Shown piece after piece: positions 34,450 through 45,368 of a DNA stretch of 64,000 bases; positions within the stretch are counted from its first letter, which is position 1; every line of letters starts with the position of its first letter. Source of the stretch: Chthoniobacterales bacterium (lineage in GTDB: Bacteria > Verrucomicrobiota > Verrucomicrobiia > Chthoniobacterales > DASVRZ01); NCBI GenBank assembly GCA_039930045.1, contig JBDSQB010000003.1, positions 233,839-297,838 on the forward strand, in the 5' to 3' direction. The notes under the pieces are model-generated. The model searched no databases. It worked only from the letters and a program-made list of their open reading frames with translations, and was not told where the DNA came from. A program made the translations under genes and the position numbers.

Positions 34450-34902
34450 ATGAGAAAACAACTATTAGTTCTAACTGCAATACTGACCGGCATCTCTGCC
34501 CAGGCTCAGACATCCCCAACGGCCACCCCGAAGCATTACCACTCCGAGTCGGCTGCCAAAGACAAGGACAAGGATGACGACGAAATGGACAAGTCGGAAG
34601 ACAAGGCCGAGCACTCCAAGAAAGACGCCGCCATGTCCGACAGCTCCGATGCCACCGACAAAGCCAGCTCCGGCGGTCCGGCGGGAAGCGATCCATCGGG
34701 TTCGGCCAGCACGGGACGTGCATCCGGCGGCACCGGCTCTGCTGCCAACGCAACGGGTGGATCGAATGCCACTTCGAGCAGTGACTCCTCGGACATGAGC
34801 AGTTCGCCCGGCGCCTCGGGTTCTGCTCCCAATGGACGCGCCTCGGGCGGCACTGGCTCCGCAGCCGCAGCTCCCTCGATGACGCCCTCCCCGACTCCCT
34901 AG
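34450..34902 (+). CDS. Secreted Ser/Gly/Asp-rich low-complexity protein
   Basis: 150 residues. A signal peptide (M-R-K-Q-L-L-V-L-T-A-I-L-T-G, cleavage near A-Q-A-Q) is followed by a highly charged segment (K-D-K-D-K-D-D-D-E-M-D-K) and a Ser/Gly/Ala-rich part in which G-R-A-S-G-G-T-G-S-A-A occurs twice. It is probably disordered and exported; no enzymatic domain. A strong terminator follows. Such small exported low-complexity proteins recur in this window (23.8, 34.4 and 45.0 kb). Confidence 0.6.
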   Translation: MRKQLLVLTAILTGISAQAQTSPTATPKHYHSESAAKDKDKDDDEMDKSEDKAEHSKKDAAMSDSSDATDKASSGGPAGSDPSGSASTGRASGGTGSAANATGGSNATSSSDSSDMSSSPGASGSAPNGRASGGTGSAAAAPSMTPSPTP

Positions 34903-34926
34903 TCTGGCCAGGTTAATATCGAAGTC

Positions 34927-35295
34927 CTAACATTCGCGCGGCCCTGATTCATCTCGGGGCCGCGTTTTTGTTTCCAGCCGAATGAATGAATCGGCATGGT
35001 CGATGGAACCCAGCAGCGACGCGACGCTGGTTTTCCCCTCCAGAATCGACTCCCACTCGACCGCAGACTCTTCGTTCTCCTCATCTGCCATCATCTGCTC
35101 ATGCGCCTCGATGGCGGAAATGGCAAACGCTGCAACCTCAAGCATCTGCGTCTTGAAATCCCCCGCAGGATAGCGGAAGGCAAATCGCAGCAACTCCAGC
35201 CAGGTCTGCGGCGTGCTCAACTGGTTGAAATGCGGACCGGCAGCGGACCGTTGCTGGGCACGCAGGCTCTCGATTTGACGATAGATTTCCTTCAT
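34927..35295 (-). CDS. Hypothetical protein
   Basis: 122 residues, mostly helical and acidic in the middle (M-M-A-D-E-E-N-E-E-S-A-V-E-W). It begins M-K-E-I-Y-R-Q-I-E-S-L-R-A-Q-Q and has W-L-E-L-L-R-F-A-F-R-Y-P-A-G-D-F. There is no membrane segment. It could bind a partner rather than catalyse. No family recognised. It converges on the Ser-rich secreted protein gene, and its last codons lie across that gene's terminator. Confidence 0.5.
   Translation of the reverse strand: MKEIYRQIESLRAQQRSAAGPHFNQLSTPQTWLELLRFAFRYPAGDFKTQMLEVAAFAISAIEAHEQMMADEENEESAVEWESILEGKTSVASLLGSIDHADSFIRLETKTRPRDESGPREC
34937..34969 (+). terminator. Rho-independent terminator of the Ser-rich secreted protein gene
   Basis: Stem CGCGGCCC (34937-34944) pairs with GGGCCGCG (34957-34964), followed by TTTTT. 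It begins 34 bases after the stop codon. It overlaps the 3' end of the converging gene that stops at 34927. Confidence 0.85.
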
Positions 35296-35440
35296 AGAAC
35301 TGCTGGAAATAACGGCCCGTGCTTAACAAAGCCCGCCGGGCTGCGCAATCCCAAACCAAGCTTCATCGCCGAATCAGGGAAAGCCCCGATGCGCCGTAAT
35401 TCTTTGCGTCCGCGCGGCTCCGCTGAATAGACTCGCAGCG

Positions 35441-38194
35441 ATGCCTGTCCTGTTTCTGGAAACTAAAGAGCCGCTGGCGAGACAGGTCGCCGCGTTCCTT
35501 TTGGCCGATATAAACACGCTGCCCATCGACCTCGCCGACACCCAGGTCTGGGTGCCCACGTCGGGGGCCGGTCGGCGCATTCGCGAGGCGCTCGCCACCC
35601 TCGCAGCGGAGCGCGGCACGGGTGTTCTCTCGCCTGCGTTTCTCCAGCCGATGCAGGCGCTTCTGCCCGAAAACCGGCCCATCGCCACCCGCTCCGAACG
35701 CGAGGCTGCCTGGCTTGCTGTCCTGCGCGACTCGGCTCCCGAGGACTACGATCAACTCCTCCCCGACCCGGCGGTGCTCACCAGTGCAACCGGCGGACTC
35801 GGAGTCGCGGGAATGTTCTGCGATCTGGGCGATTTGCTGGCCGAAGGCGGACTCGACCCGGCGCATTCGTTGCTAACTAAAATCTGCGACTCCGACGCCG
35901 CCCGCTGGGAACAACTCGCCGCGCTCCACGCCGCCTATCTGCGCACGCTCGCCGCCGATCAACTCCACGACCCGAATGCACTGCGACTCGACTCTGTCGC
36001 CCACCCGCGGCCCGCTCCGGGCATCCGCCACGTGGTCGTCGCCTGCATTCCCGACCTCGCCCAGGCCGCCGCCAAATATCTCGATGGCCTCGCCAGAAAC
36101 GCCACTGTCACCATTCTCATCTGGAAACCCGCCCCCGTCTCAAGCGGTTGGGACGCCTGGGGCCGCCCGCTGCCCGACGAATGGGCCACGTGTCCCATCG
36201 CCGTAGAGTCGAGTCAGATCGCCGTCTCGCGGCAGGCCGACGAGGAGGCCGCCAGCGCCCTCGATTTCCTCGCTGCAGCAGACACGCCCGGCGACTTCGC
36301 GCTCGCTCTGGCCGACGAAACTCTCGGAGCCCAGCTCGCCGGGGAAATCACCCGCCGCAGCGGAGTTCCATTCCAACCAGAAGGCCGCGTCCTCGCCACC
36401 GAAGAGGCCGCCAAGATCGCGCTCGAATGGGAAAAATGGCGCACCGGTCACGACCTCCGCGTCCTGCGCAACCTCCTGCAATTCCCCCACTTCCACCGCT
36501 GGCTCGGCGGCAGGGTGGAGTTGCATCCCACTCAGTTGCTCTCCGCCTGTGACCATCTTATCGCCGAGCCTCTCGCTGAAACTCTGGAGCAGGCGCAGGA
36601 TTTCATCGCCGCCTTCCATGAACTAACGGATAGAAAGAATCCCGCCACAGACTGGGCACGTTCGTTGTTAGGAGCGCTCGACAACTCCCGCGATGTTAGT
36701 TTCCCCGAAATCCTAACCTCTGCCTGGGAACGCTCCCCCGACGGCACTGAAGCCGCCCGGCGCGTGCTCGAAATCTGGGAAGAACTCTCGCACTCGCCGC
36801 TCTATCTCCGCTGGCCCGAGGGACGACTCCCATCCTTATCCAGGGCGTTGCGGGCGGAACGTGTTTTCACCGCCGCGCCCGAGGGTTCCATCGAACTCTC
36901 CGGCTGGCTCGAAACGCCGTGGCTGGAGGCCGAGCGCATCGCCGTCTGCGGCTGCGTCGAGGGCCGCCTGCCCACCTCCGTCGGCGAGCATCCATTTCTC
37001 CCCGACTCGAAACGCGCCGCGCTCGGCTTGCAGGACAACGCCCGCCGACTCGCCCGCGACGCCTATCTACTAACCTGCCTGCTCGCGCGTCACCGCACGG
37101 AAAACTTGCGGCTGAGTTTCAGTCGATTCGACGCCGAGGGCTCGCCCGCGCTTCCCTCGCGACTCCTCCTGCGCACGTCCGCCGAAGCCCTGCCCGCGCG
37201 CATCCAGATGGTCTTCGCCGCCACTCCTAACATTCGCCGCCAGCCCTCGCGCGAGAACGGCTGGCTCTGGAGTCTTCCGGAAAATCAGCGCCGTCTCACT
37301 CACGAGAAGATCAGCCCCACACAATGCCGCGACTACCTCGCCTGCCCGCTGCGGTTCTATTGGAAAAACGTCCTGCGCCTCGACACCTACGACGCCGATC
37401 CGAGAGAGATGGACGCGCGCCGTTTCGGCATTTTGCTGCATCGCGCCGTCGAAGAGTTTGGCCGAAAAGCGCCCGATGAATCGAAGCGCGAGTTGATCGA
37501 GAAGCTCGTGTTAGAAGAGTTTGCCACCGAGGCGCGCCGGATGTTTGGCCCCTCGCCCACCGCCGCCATTCGAGTGCAACTCGAATCGGGCCAGGTCCGG
37601 CTCCGCGCCTTTGCCCGTGAGCAGGCGAAGCAGTTTGCCGCTGGCTGGAGAATCCTCGAAGTGGAAAAGAAGTTCACCGATCTAACATTGGGTCCGCTGA
37701 AACTTTCCGCCCAGGTGGATCGCATCGAGCAGCATCCCGAGCACGGCTGGCGCGTGATGGATTACAAGACTTTCAGCAACCCCGATCTGCCGGAGAAGAA
37801 ACATTTCGGACCGCCGCAGCCCGATCATTTTCTCCCGCAATCGCAGGTGGTTTTTGCGGGCAAGGCGAAATCCTGGATCGACCTGCAACTCCCGCTCTAC
37901 CGTCACATCGCGGCGCTCACCTACGAGTCGAGTTCCATTCAAGCCTGCTACTTTCTCCTCCCTGCCGACCCGTCGGAAACGCAGGTGATGCCACTGGAAC
38001 TCGACGCGGCGACCCATGAGTCCGCCCTCACTTGCGCCGAGGAAATCGCGACTCGCATCTCTCGCGGAATCTTCTGGCCGCCGCAGTCGCCCACCGCGAG
38101 TTGGGGCGACGCCTTGGGTGGGTTGTTTCTGAATGGCGCTGTCGAGAAATGTTTCGATGCTAACACAATCGAGTTTTTGAAAGGACGGCCATGA
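35441..38194 (+). CDS. AddB-like subunit: inactivated-helicase fold plus PD-(D/E)XK nuclease
   Basis: 917 residues. The N-terminus lacks a usable Walker A motif, as in many AddB-like (RexB-type) subunits. The C-terminal domain begins I-S-P-T-Q-C-R-D-Y-L-A-C-P-L-R-F-Y-W-K, then G-I-L-L-H-R-A-V-E, and V-D-R-I-E ... V-M-D-Y-K-T, the RecB-type nuclease core with catalytic Asp and Lys. It overlaps the next gene by 4 bases. Together they should form a double-strand-break end-resection machine, the functional counterpart of RecBCD. The region is densely filled with GTTAG/CTAAC pentamers. Two GA(C/G)TTCCAT motifs also lie inside. Confidence 0.82.
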   Translation: MPVLFLETKEPLARQVAAFLLADINTLPIDLADTQVWVPTSGAGRRIREALATLAAERGTGVLSPAFLQPMQALLPENRPIATRSEREAAWLAVLRDSAPEDYDQLLPDPAVLTSATGGLGVAGMFCDLGDLLAEGGLDPAHSLLTKICDSDAARWEQLAALHAAYLRTLAADQLHDPNALRLDSVAHPRPAPGIRHVVVACIPDLAQAAAKYLDGLARNATVTILIWKPAPVSSGWDAWGRPLPDEWATCPIAVESSQIAVSRQADEEAASALDFLAAADTPGDFALALADETLGAQLAGEITRRSGVPFQPEGRVLATEEAAKIALEWEKWRTGHDLRVLRNLLQFPHFHRWLGGRVELHPTQLLSACDHLIAEPLAETLEQAQDFIAAFHELTDRKNPATDWARSLLGALDNSRDVSFPEILTSAWERSPDGTEAARRVLEIWEELSHSPLYLRWPEGRLPSLSRALRAERVFTAAPEGSIELSGWLETPWLEAERIAVCGCVEGRLPTSVGEHPFLPDSKRAALGLQDNARRLARDAYLLTCLLARHRTENLRLSFSRFDAEGSPALPSRLLLRTSAEALPARIQMVFAATPNIRRQPSRENGWLWSLPENQRRLTHEKISPTQCRDYLACPLRFYWKNVLRLDTYDADPREMDARRFGILLHRAVEEFGRKAPDESKRELIEKLVLEEFATEARRMFGPSPTAAIRVQLESGQVRLRAFAREQAKQFAAGWRILEVEKKFTDLTLGPLKLSAQVDRIEQHPEHGWRVMDYKTFSNPDLPEKKHFGPPQPDHFLPQSQVVFAGKAKSWIDLQLPLYRHIAALTYESSSIQACYFLLPADPSETQVMPLELDAATHESALTCAEEIATRISRGIFWPPQSPTASWGDALGGLFLNGAVEKCFDANTIEFLKGRP

Positions 38195-41100
38195 TCCAGC
38201 ACGAAATGCTCATCGCCAACGCGGGCAGCGGCAAGACGTATCGACTAACAGTTAGAACAATCACGCTGCTGGCCATGGGAGTCGAGCCAGGGAAAATCGC
38301 CGCGCTCACTTTCACGAGAAAAGCCGCCGGTGAATTTATGGCCGCCGTCTTCCTGCGACTGGCCGACGCGGCAACGAATCCTGCGTCACTCCAAACCTTG
38401 CAGCGCGATACTAACATGGCGCTGGACGCCGCACGATGCCGCGAGTTGCTAGTCGTTCTAACCTCGCAGATGCACCGGCTTTGCATGGGGACGATCGATA
38501 GTTTGTTTGGCCGCATCGCACGCTCCTTCCCTCTGGAAACCGGACTTGCAGGCGACTTCAGCGTCCTGAGCGAGACAGTGAGACAAGCCGCCTGCCGCGA
38601 GACGCTGGCCAGTCTTTTTCGCGAGCAAGGAGAGAACGAGGAGCGCTTTCAAGACTTCCTCGATTTGGTGCGCCAGCAGAGCCGCAAGCAAAGTGAGCGT
38701 CAGGTTTTTGACACGTTGCTCAAGTCGGTGAATACGCTGCACGACAAGTTTCTAACTACACCGCCCGACACGGTCTGGGGCGACGCCAGCAGCATCTGGC
38801 CCGACGGCTGCGCCATCCTACAGGCGGGCGATGTTTCCACCGCTGCCGACGCGCTTTGGGACGCGATCATCACCACCCACCCGATGTTAGATCAGAAGGC
38901 GATGGATGCGTGGGAAAAGAATTTGCAGGCCGTGCGCGAGAGTTCTCCCGAGCGCAGCTGGAGCAAGGAAGTGAAGACGTTCGTGGAAAAGAAACCGTCC
39001 ATCGACAAGGAGACGGAGGCTGAATATCTCCCGACCGGCGGAGCTAAGGCTGCGAGAGTTTATCTGAATGCAGCCGTCTCGCAGGCGCGCCGTGAACTAC
39101 TCCATGCGCTGATCAAGCCGCGACTGGAAGATTTGTTGCGCCGCAGCCGTGCGCTGCATGGAGTGCTCGGCGCTTTTGAGGTGACTTACAATCGACTCGT
39201 GCGCAGTCTCGGCCAACTAACCTTCAGCGACATCACGTCCGTACTAGCAGCGCAGGTGGATTCTCCAGACTGGCGCGCAACGGTGGGTTATCGATTGGAC
39301 ACGAAGTTCGATCACTGGCTGCTCGATGAATTTCAAGACACCAGCCGCCTGCAATGGAAGGTTCTCCACGGGCTGGTCGATGACATCATTCAAGATACGG
39401 ATGGCACTCGTTCCTTCTTCTATGTCGGCGACACGAAGCAGGCGCTCTACTCGTGGCGCGGCGGCGATCCGCGGTTGTTTTTCGAGATTGCGAGGCACTA
39501 CAATCGTCCCGGCGCGGAACGCATTGTGAAGGCCGATCCGCTCGATGTTTCCTATCGGTCCGATCCAAAAATCATCGAGGTGATCAATCGCGTTTTCGGA
39601 CATCTAACCTATCTGTCTGAGCCGTTGCAGTTGCCGGAGAAAACCACCAGTGAATGGACTCAGGCCTGGGTCGCGCACGAAGTGGCCGAACACCTGTCTA
39701 ACAACACCGGCTATGTGCGCTGGCAGCCGGTGGAAAAGGACGATGACGACGAGGACACTGGAAATCCGATAGACCGGGAGATTGTTAGCATTTTGCAGGA
39801 AACGCGACCTTGGGAACGCGGCTGGAGTTGCGCCGCATTGAAGCGCAGCAACAAGTCGGTCGAGGCGCTGGCTGCTCTGTTGCAGTCGCACGGCATTCCC
39901 GTCGCGGTGGAAGGCAAGGCGAACCCGTGCACCGACAATCCATTGGGAGTCGCATTGTTATCGGCGTTTCGTTTTGTGGCGTCGCCAGAGGACAAGCTTT
40001 CCGGGATGTTTGCGGCGGCGATGTTAGATGAGGGTGAGTTTAAGTTTCGGGAGCAGGCTTTGGCGACGATTGCGCGGGAAGGTTTTACCGGCGCGACACA
40101 GGCCTGGCTGAATCGAATGGAACTCAGATCTGAGCCATTTCTAACATCGCGCGCGCACGATTTCCTAACAGCGGCCACGCAGTTCGATGCGACCCGGCAA
40201 ATGAGTGATGACATCGGAAGTTTTGTGCATCACATCGAGAACTATCAGCGTCAGGAACCCGAGGGAGCCGGGGTGGTTCGCGTAATGACTGTCCACCAGG
40301 CGAAAGGTCTGACGCTGGACATGACGATTGTCTCTGGTCTGGACGCCGAACCGCTGGCGAAGGACGACTCCGCAGGGTCGCTCGCACTGGAGAAGAATCG
40401 ACTCGGAGAACTCTGGGGAATGCTGCTGCCCGGTGGTGAAATTTCCAAGAATGATCCGGTGCTAAACGAGGCGCGAATGGATTTGCTGTCGACGTCGGCT
40501 TACGGGGAACTCTGCACGGCTTATGTGGCGATGACGCGGCCCCGACATGGACTCTATTTGCTAACCAAAAAGATCAAGCCGAACTCCACTTGTAAAAACT
40601 TTGCGAAGCTGCTGGAACTGAGTCTGGGTTACACAGAGACTTCCTATGAGTTGGGAGACCGTGATTGGTATCTAACTCGACCGTTGTTAGGAAAAACTGC
40701 GGATGTGGAGGATGTTAGCATTCCCATCCTGCCGAAGCCTTTGCATGGGACTCCGCACTCACTCGGCCCCTCGGCAAAAGCCAACCCGGTTTTCTTTTCT
40801 GCGGAAGCCGCGCGCATAGGAACGGAAGTCCACTCGGCGCTGGCGCAGATCGAATGGCTGGAGGATGGGGCGGCGCTGCCAGCGAGTACGCGGAAGTTGT
40901 TGGTTAGCCCTGAGGTGAAAGCGGTTTTCTCCAAGCCAGCCGGTCCGTTTCTGCTCTGGCGCGAGCGCGCATTTGAGTGCGTGCTGAATGACGCATGGGT
41001 CGCAGGCATTTTTGATCGGGTACTGATTCACCTAGATACGAATGGAACTCCCGTGGCGGCGGACGTGGTCGATTTCAAGACGGAAAAAGGCGATTCGCAG

Positions 41101-41211
41101 AGTCTGCAAACAAAGCACGCGGGCCAGATTTCTACCTATCAACGTGCGGCGGCCGTGTTGTTAGGACTCGACATTGCCCAAGTGAGCTCACGAATCGTGG
41201 GTGTAAACTAG
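38191..41211 (+). CDS. AddA-like UvrD-family helicase-nuclease
   Basis: 1006 residues. Walker A is A-N-A-G-S-G-K-T (9-16), with T-F-T-R-K-A-A-G-E-F soon after. Walker B is L-L-D-E-F-Q-D-T-S, motif III includes Y-S-W-R-G-G-D, motif V G-V-V-R-V-M-T-V-H-Q-A-K-G-L-T-L-D, and motif VI Y-V-A-M-T-R-P-R. The C-terminus has a short RecB-like nuclease segment (A-D-V-V-D-F-K-T-E-K). This is the motor subunit paired with the gene before it. The 4-base overlap points to coupled translation. A REP-doublet-like element begins 8 bases after the stop. Confidence 0.88.
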   Translation: MIQHEMLIANAGSGKTYRLTVRTITLLAMGVEPGKIAALTFTRKAAGEFMAAVFLRLADAATNPASLQTLQRDTNMALDAARCRELLVVLTSQMHRLCMGTIDSLFGRIARSFPLETGLAGDFSVLSETVRQAACRETLASLFREQGENEERFQDFLDLVRQQSRKQSERQVFDTLLKSVNTLHDKFLTTPPDTVWGDASSIWPDGCAILQAGDVSTAADALWDAIITTHPMLDQKAMDAWEKNLQAVRESSPERSWSKEVKTFVEKKPSIDKETEAEYLPTGGAKAARVYLNAAVSQARRELLHALIKPRLEDLLRRSRALHGVLGAFEVTYNRLVRSLGQLTFSDITSVLAAQVDSPDWRATVGYRLDTKFDHWLLDEFQDTSRLQWKVLHGLVDDIIQDTDGTRSFFYVGDTKQALYSWRGGDPRLFFEIARHYNRPGAERIVKADPLDVSYRSDPKIIEVINRVFGHLTYLSEPLQLPEKTTSEWTQAWVAHEVAEHLSNNTGYVRWQPVEKDDDDEDTGNPIDREIVSILQETRPWERGWSCAALKRSNKSVEALAALLQSHGIPVAVEGKANPCTDNPLGVALLSAFRFVASPEDKLSGMFAAAMLDEGEFKFREQALATIAREGFTGATQAWLNRMELRSEPFLTSRAHDFLTAATQFDATRQMSDDIGSFVHHIENYQRQEPEGAGVVRVMTVHQAKGLTLDMTIVSGLDAEPLAKDDSAGSLALEKNRLGELWGMLLPGGEISKNDPVLNEARMDLLSTSAYGELCTAYVAMTRPRHGLYLLTKKIKPNSTCKNFAKLLELSLGYTETSYELGDRDWYLTRPLLGKTADVEDVSIPILPKPLHGTPHSLGPSAKANPVFFSAEAARIGTEVHSALAQIEWLEDGAALPASTRKLLVSPEVKAVFSKPAGPFLLWRERAFECVLNDAWVAGIFDRVLIHLDTNGTPVAADVVDFKTEKGDSQSLQTKHAGQISTYQRAAAVLLGLDIAQVSSRIVGVN

Positions 41212-41218
41212 CCATCTT

Positions 41219-41325
41219 CCGGGAGCACACGCGTCCCGCGTGTTCCAGCGGATGCCTCGTCCGATGGCGAGAACCGGCCCTTTCGCGAGACGCAAAAGGG
41301 AACACGCGAGACGCGTGCGCTCCCG
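41219..41325. repeat. REP-doublet-like inverted repeat in a convergent gap
   Basis: Two arms of 27 bases (41220-41246 and 41299-41325) are inverted copies with 2 mismatches by eye. Each arm is itself a palindrome (ACACGCG, three bases, CGCGTGT). The middle 52 bases contain minor palindromes. The element fills the 119-base gap between the stops of the AddA-like gene and the converging aspartoacylase-like gene, so it can also act as a bidirectional terminator. It belongs to a different family from the palindrome at 12.1 kb. Confidence 0.85.
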
Positions 41326-41330
41326 AAAAC

Positions 41331-43338
<2,008 letters not shown>

Positions 43339-43356
43339 CTTGCGGCATTTAGTTGA

Positions 43357-43728
43357 ATGATCAGTCAAGCCGCTTATCTGCCAGCCCGCCGGGTGATCCC
43401 CTACAATCTCCTGCTTCTCACCGCCACTCTGACGATGACTTTCCTCACCTTTGTGAAGGAAAGCGGGATGTATCAAAACGAATGGCACAGCTGGCGCGCT
43501 CTCGCCTACCTGCTCGCGATGAAGCTGTATTATCCGCTGCTCGTCGTGAATCTGATGGTGCTGCTCATTTTCGCTAGACACCACCTCGTCCGGCGCAAGC
43601 CCTCGTTCATTCTCGCGGCGGCGGCGGTGACTTTCGTGATCAATGTGGCGCTTTTTTCCGCCAACAACGTCATCAACCTCATCGACGGCAGACCGCTGCA
43701 CTGCTTGCACAAAGGGATCGGCTGGTAA
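43357..43728 (+). CDS. Small three-helix membrane protein, function unknown
   Basis: 123 residues with three likely membrane helices (about 17-33, 45-70, 84-104). The C-terminus is soluble with P-L-H-C-L-H-K-G. The gene follows tgt by 18 bases on the same strand, so it could be co-transcribed, but nothing in it suggests a tRNA role. No family recognised. Confidence 0.55.
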   Translation: MISQAAYLPARRVIPYNLLLLTATLTMTFLTFVKESGMYQNEWHSWRALAYLLAMKLYYPLLVVNLMVLLIFARHHLVRRKPSFILAAAAVTFVINVALFSANNVINLIDGRPLHCLHKGIGW

Positions 43729-43793
43729 AATTATCTCGCCTTTGCGGATATTTACCAGTTGTCAGACGAGGAAATCGTCCCACAGTTCCTTAT

Positions 43794-44144
43794 ATGCAAA
43801 TCCATGTTAGCCCCCGTCATCTCAAACTCACCGCAGCCATTCACGGATACGTCGCCGAAAAGGTAGAGCATCTGGAACATCTCGCCGGTGAAATCGTAGC
43901 GGCCCACGTCGTGCTCCTGCATGACGAGACGGCGACCAAGGCTTATAGCGTCAAAGTTCACCTCGCTGTGCCCGGCCCGGACATTCACGCCGAGGACAAG
44001 GAAAACGATCTCTATGCCGCGATCGACAAGGTCGTGGACAAAGTTGCCGGCCAGTTGCGCAAACGGAAAACAAAGTTGACCGACAAGACCAAGCGCGTCC
44101 TCCAAGTCGCCGCCGAGCGCCGCAAGGGCAAGGCCTTGCGCTAA
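43794..44144 (+). CDS. hpf: Ribosome hibernation/stability factor, short HPF/RaiA type
   Basis: 116 residues, the short form. It starts M-Q-I-H-V-S-P-R-H-L-K-L-T-A-A-I-H-G-Y-V, with K-V-E-H-L and then D-L-Y-A-A-I-D-K-V-V-D-K-V-A-G-Q-L-R-K-R-K-T-K, which match the beta-alpha-beta-beta-beta-alpha fold of HPF/RaiA. The protein binds the ribosome decoding region in stationary phase or stress. Long HPF has an extra C-terminal dimerisation domain, absent here. Confidence 0.88.
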   Translation: MQIHVSPRHLKLTAAIHGYVAEKVEHLEHLAGEIVAAHVVLLHDETATKAYSVKVHLAVPGPDIHAEDKENDLYAAIDKVVDKVAGQLRKRKTKLTDKTKRVLQVAAERRKGKALR

Positions 44145-44147
44145 TAG

Positions 44148-44645
44148 TTAGCTAGCTTTTGTCACCGGCGGTGGTTGCGAGATTAATGCAATCACCGCCA
44201 TGACGACCATCAGCCCGTTTAGACTCACGGGATTGAAGGCCGCGTGCAACATCGCCGGGGAATGACTGGCGATTCCCAGCACTCCGCCGAGCATGATTCC
44301 AATGGTGGCCCAGAGCGGCCAGCGCAGACGAGGAATCGCTAGTACTAACACTCCAAACAATATCTCCCCCATGCCCATGGTTTGCAGGAGCGCGGGAACG
44401 AATTGAATGTCCACGCTCATATCGTGGAGCAGGGTCATTTCCGACCAGTCGCGCCAGATGACTTTCGGCACCAGCCCGTGGTATATCCACGCGAGTGCAA
44501 TGGAAGTCCGGGCTAAAAAATAGATTCGAGTTAGATTGGGATCAGCGGATCCGGCAGAGGCGTTTTCCAAAATGGCTAGTGTTAGAGAAAACGCTCCCGA
44601 AGCTCGGGCGTTGGAATCATGCAGGCATCTTTTTGACCAAACCAA
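44148..44645 (-). CDS. DoxX-like four-helix membrane protein
   Basis: Up to 165 residues. Four hydrophobic segments (beginning I-Y-F-L-A-R-T-S-I-A-L-A-W-I-Y-H-G, then M-G-M-G-E-I-L-F-G-V-L-V-L, W-P-L-W-A-T-I-G-I-M-L-G-G-V-L and a last helix) match the DoxX/DoxD-like fold. The ATG at 44645 would overlap the upstream DCC-family gene by 64 bases; a TTG at 44570 avoids the overlap and gives about 140 residues. The partner is a thiol-oxidoreductase-like gene, a common DoxX neighbour type. Confidence 0.65.
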   Translation of the reverse strand: MVWSKRCLHDSNARASGAFSLTLAILENASAGSADPNLTRIYFLARTSIALAWIYHGLVPKVIWRDWSEMTLLHDMSVDIQFVPALLQTMGMGEILFGVLVLAIPRLRWPLWATIGIMLGGVLGIASHSPAMLHAAFNPVSLNGLMVVMAVIALISQPPPVTKAS

Positions 44646-44980
44646 CGATAGCGGTTTCGGGCGATAAAATCATAGATCGCATCCCGTAGAAAACGCGGCA
44701 GCACGAGGAAGAGTCCCATCCATTTCCATGGGGCCGACAGGCGGCGCAAAATCTGCAACGCCGCGTCGCTCCGAGTGTAATGCGAGTCGCCCACGCTTAG
44801 GACGATGGACGACAGTTGCTGCGTGGGAAGGTGATGTTTCTCGAGGATTTCCGCCCCGGCGGTCGATTGCAGCGAGGTGAATCGAAACTGCCCCGCTGCA
44901 TCGTGCCGGATGACGAATTGCACAAACCCGTCGCACAGGTTGCAGACGCCGTCGAAGAGGATGATGGGATTCACAGTCAA
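44582..44980 (-). CDS. DCC-family (DUF393) thiol-disulfide oxidoreductase-like protein
   Basis: 132 residues. The DCC signature F-D-G-V-C-N-L-C (9-16) opens a thioredoxin-like fold; R-F-T-S-L-Q-S and Y-T-R-S-D-A-A-L follow as in the family, and the end has R-N-R-Y-R-W-F-G. The two Cys in C-x-x-C are the likely redox pair. The cellular substrate is unknown. It is followed by the DoxX-like gene on the same strand. Confidence 0.85.
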   Translation of the reverse strand: MTVNPIILFDGVCNLCDGFVQFVIRHDAAGQFRFTSLQSTAGAEILEKHHLPTQQLSSIVLSVGDSHYTRSDAALQILRRLSAPWKWMGLFLVLPRFLRDAIYDFIARNRYRWFGQKDACMIPTPELRERFL

Positions 44981-45022
44981 AAAATGGACCGGAACCCCGC
45001 CTCGTGCAAGCGTCCGCCGCGT

Positions 45023-45295
45023 TTACCTGCAGCCGTAAGACCGGTAATACCGAGGCCGCGAGTAATAAACGGGCGCGTCGTAATACACCACCCGGGTGCG
45101 CGGGCGATAGTAGCGGACTTCGTCGTTGTAGTAGGTCACTGGGCGATAATACGTCCGGCGATAACCATAATCGCAGCGATCATAGACCCGCACGGGAAGG
45201 CCCAATCCGATGGAGAGATTCAGCCCTGCTTTTGCTTCGCTGGCGAAGCTGGCCATGGCAGTAAATGCAACTAGTAGAAGGATCAATTTTTTCAT
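45023..45295 (-). CDS. Small secreted Tyr/Arg-rich protein
   Basis: 90 residues. A signal peptide (M-K-K-L-I-L-L-L-V-A-F-T-A, cleavage near residue 23) leads to a mature part with G-L-P-V-R-V-Y and dense Tyr and Arg residues (R-R-T-Y-Y-R-P-V-T-Y-Y). Similar short basic Tyr-rich exported proteins are frequent in this lineage from memory; no function is established. Two ribosome-site-like purine stretches lie upstream of the ATG at 45295. Confidence 0.6.
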   Translation of the reverse strand: MKKLILLLVAFTAMASFASEAKAGLNLSIGLGLPVRVYDRCDYGYRRTYYRPVTYYNDEVRYYRPRTRVVYYDAPVYYSRPRYYRSYGCR

Positions 45296-45368
45296 GGTGA
45301 AGAAGTGAGTTACAGAGAAATGGACGGAGCCATTTTCAATTCATTCAAAAGAGATTTCGTCTTTCGCG

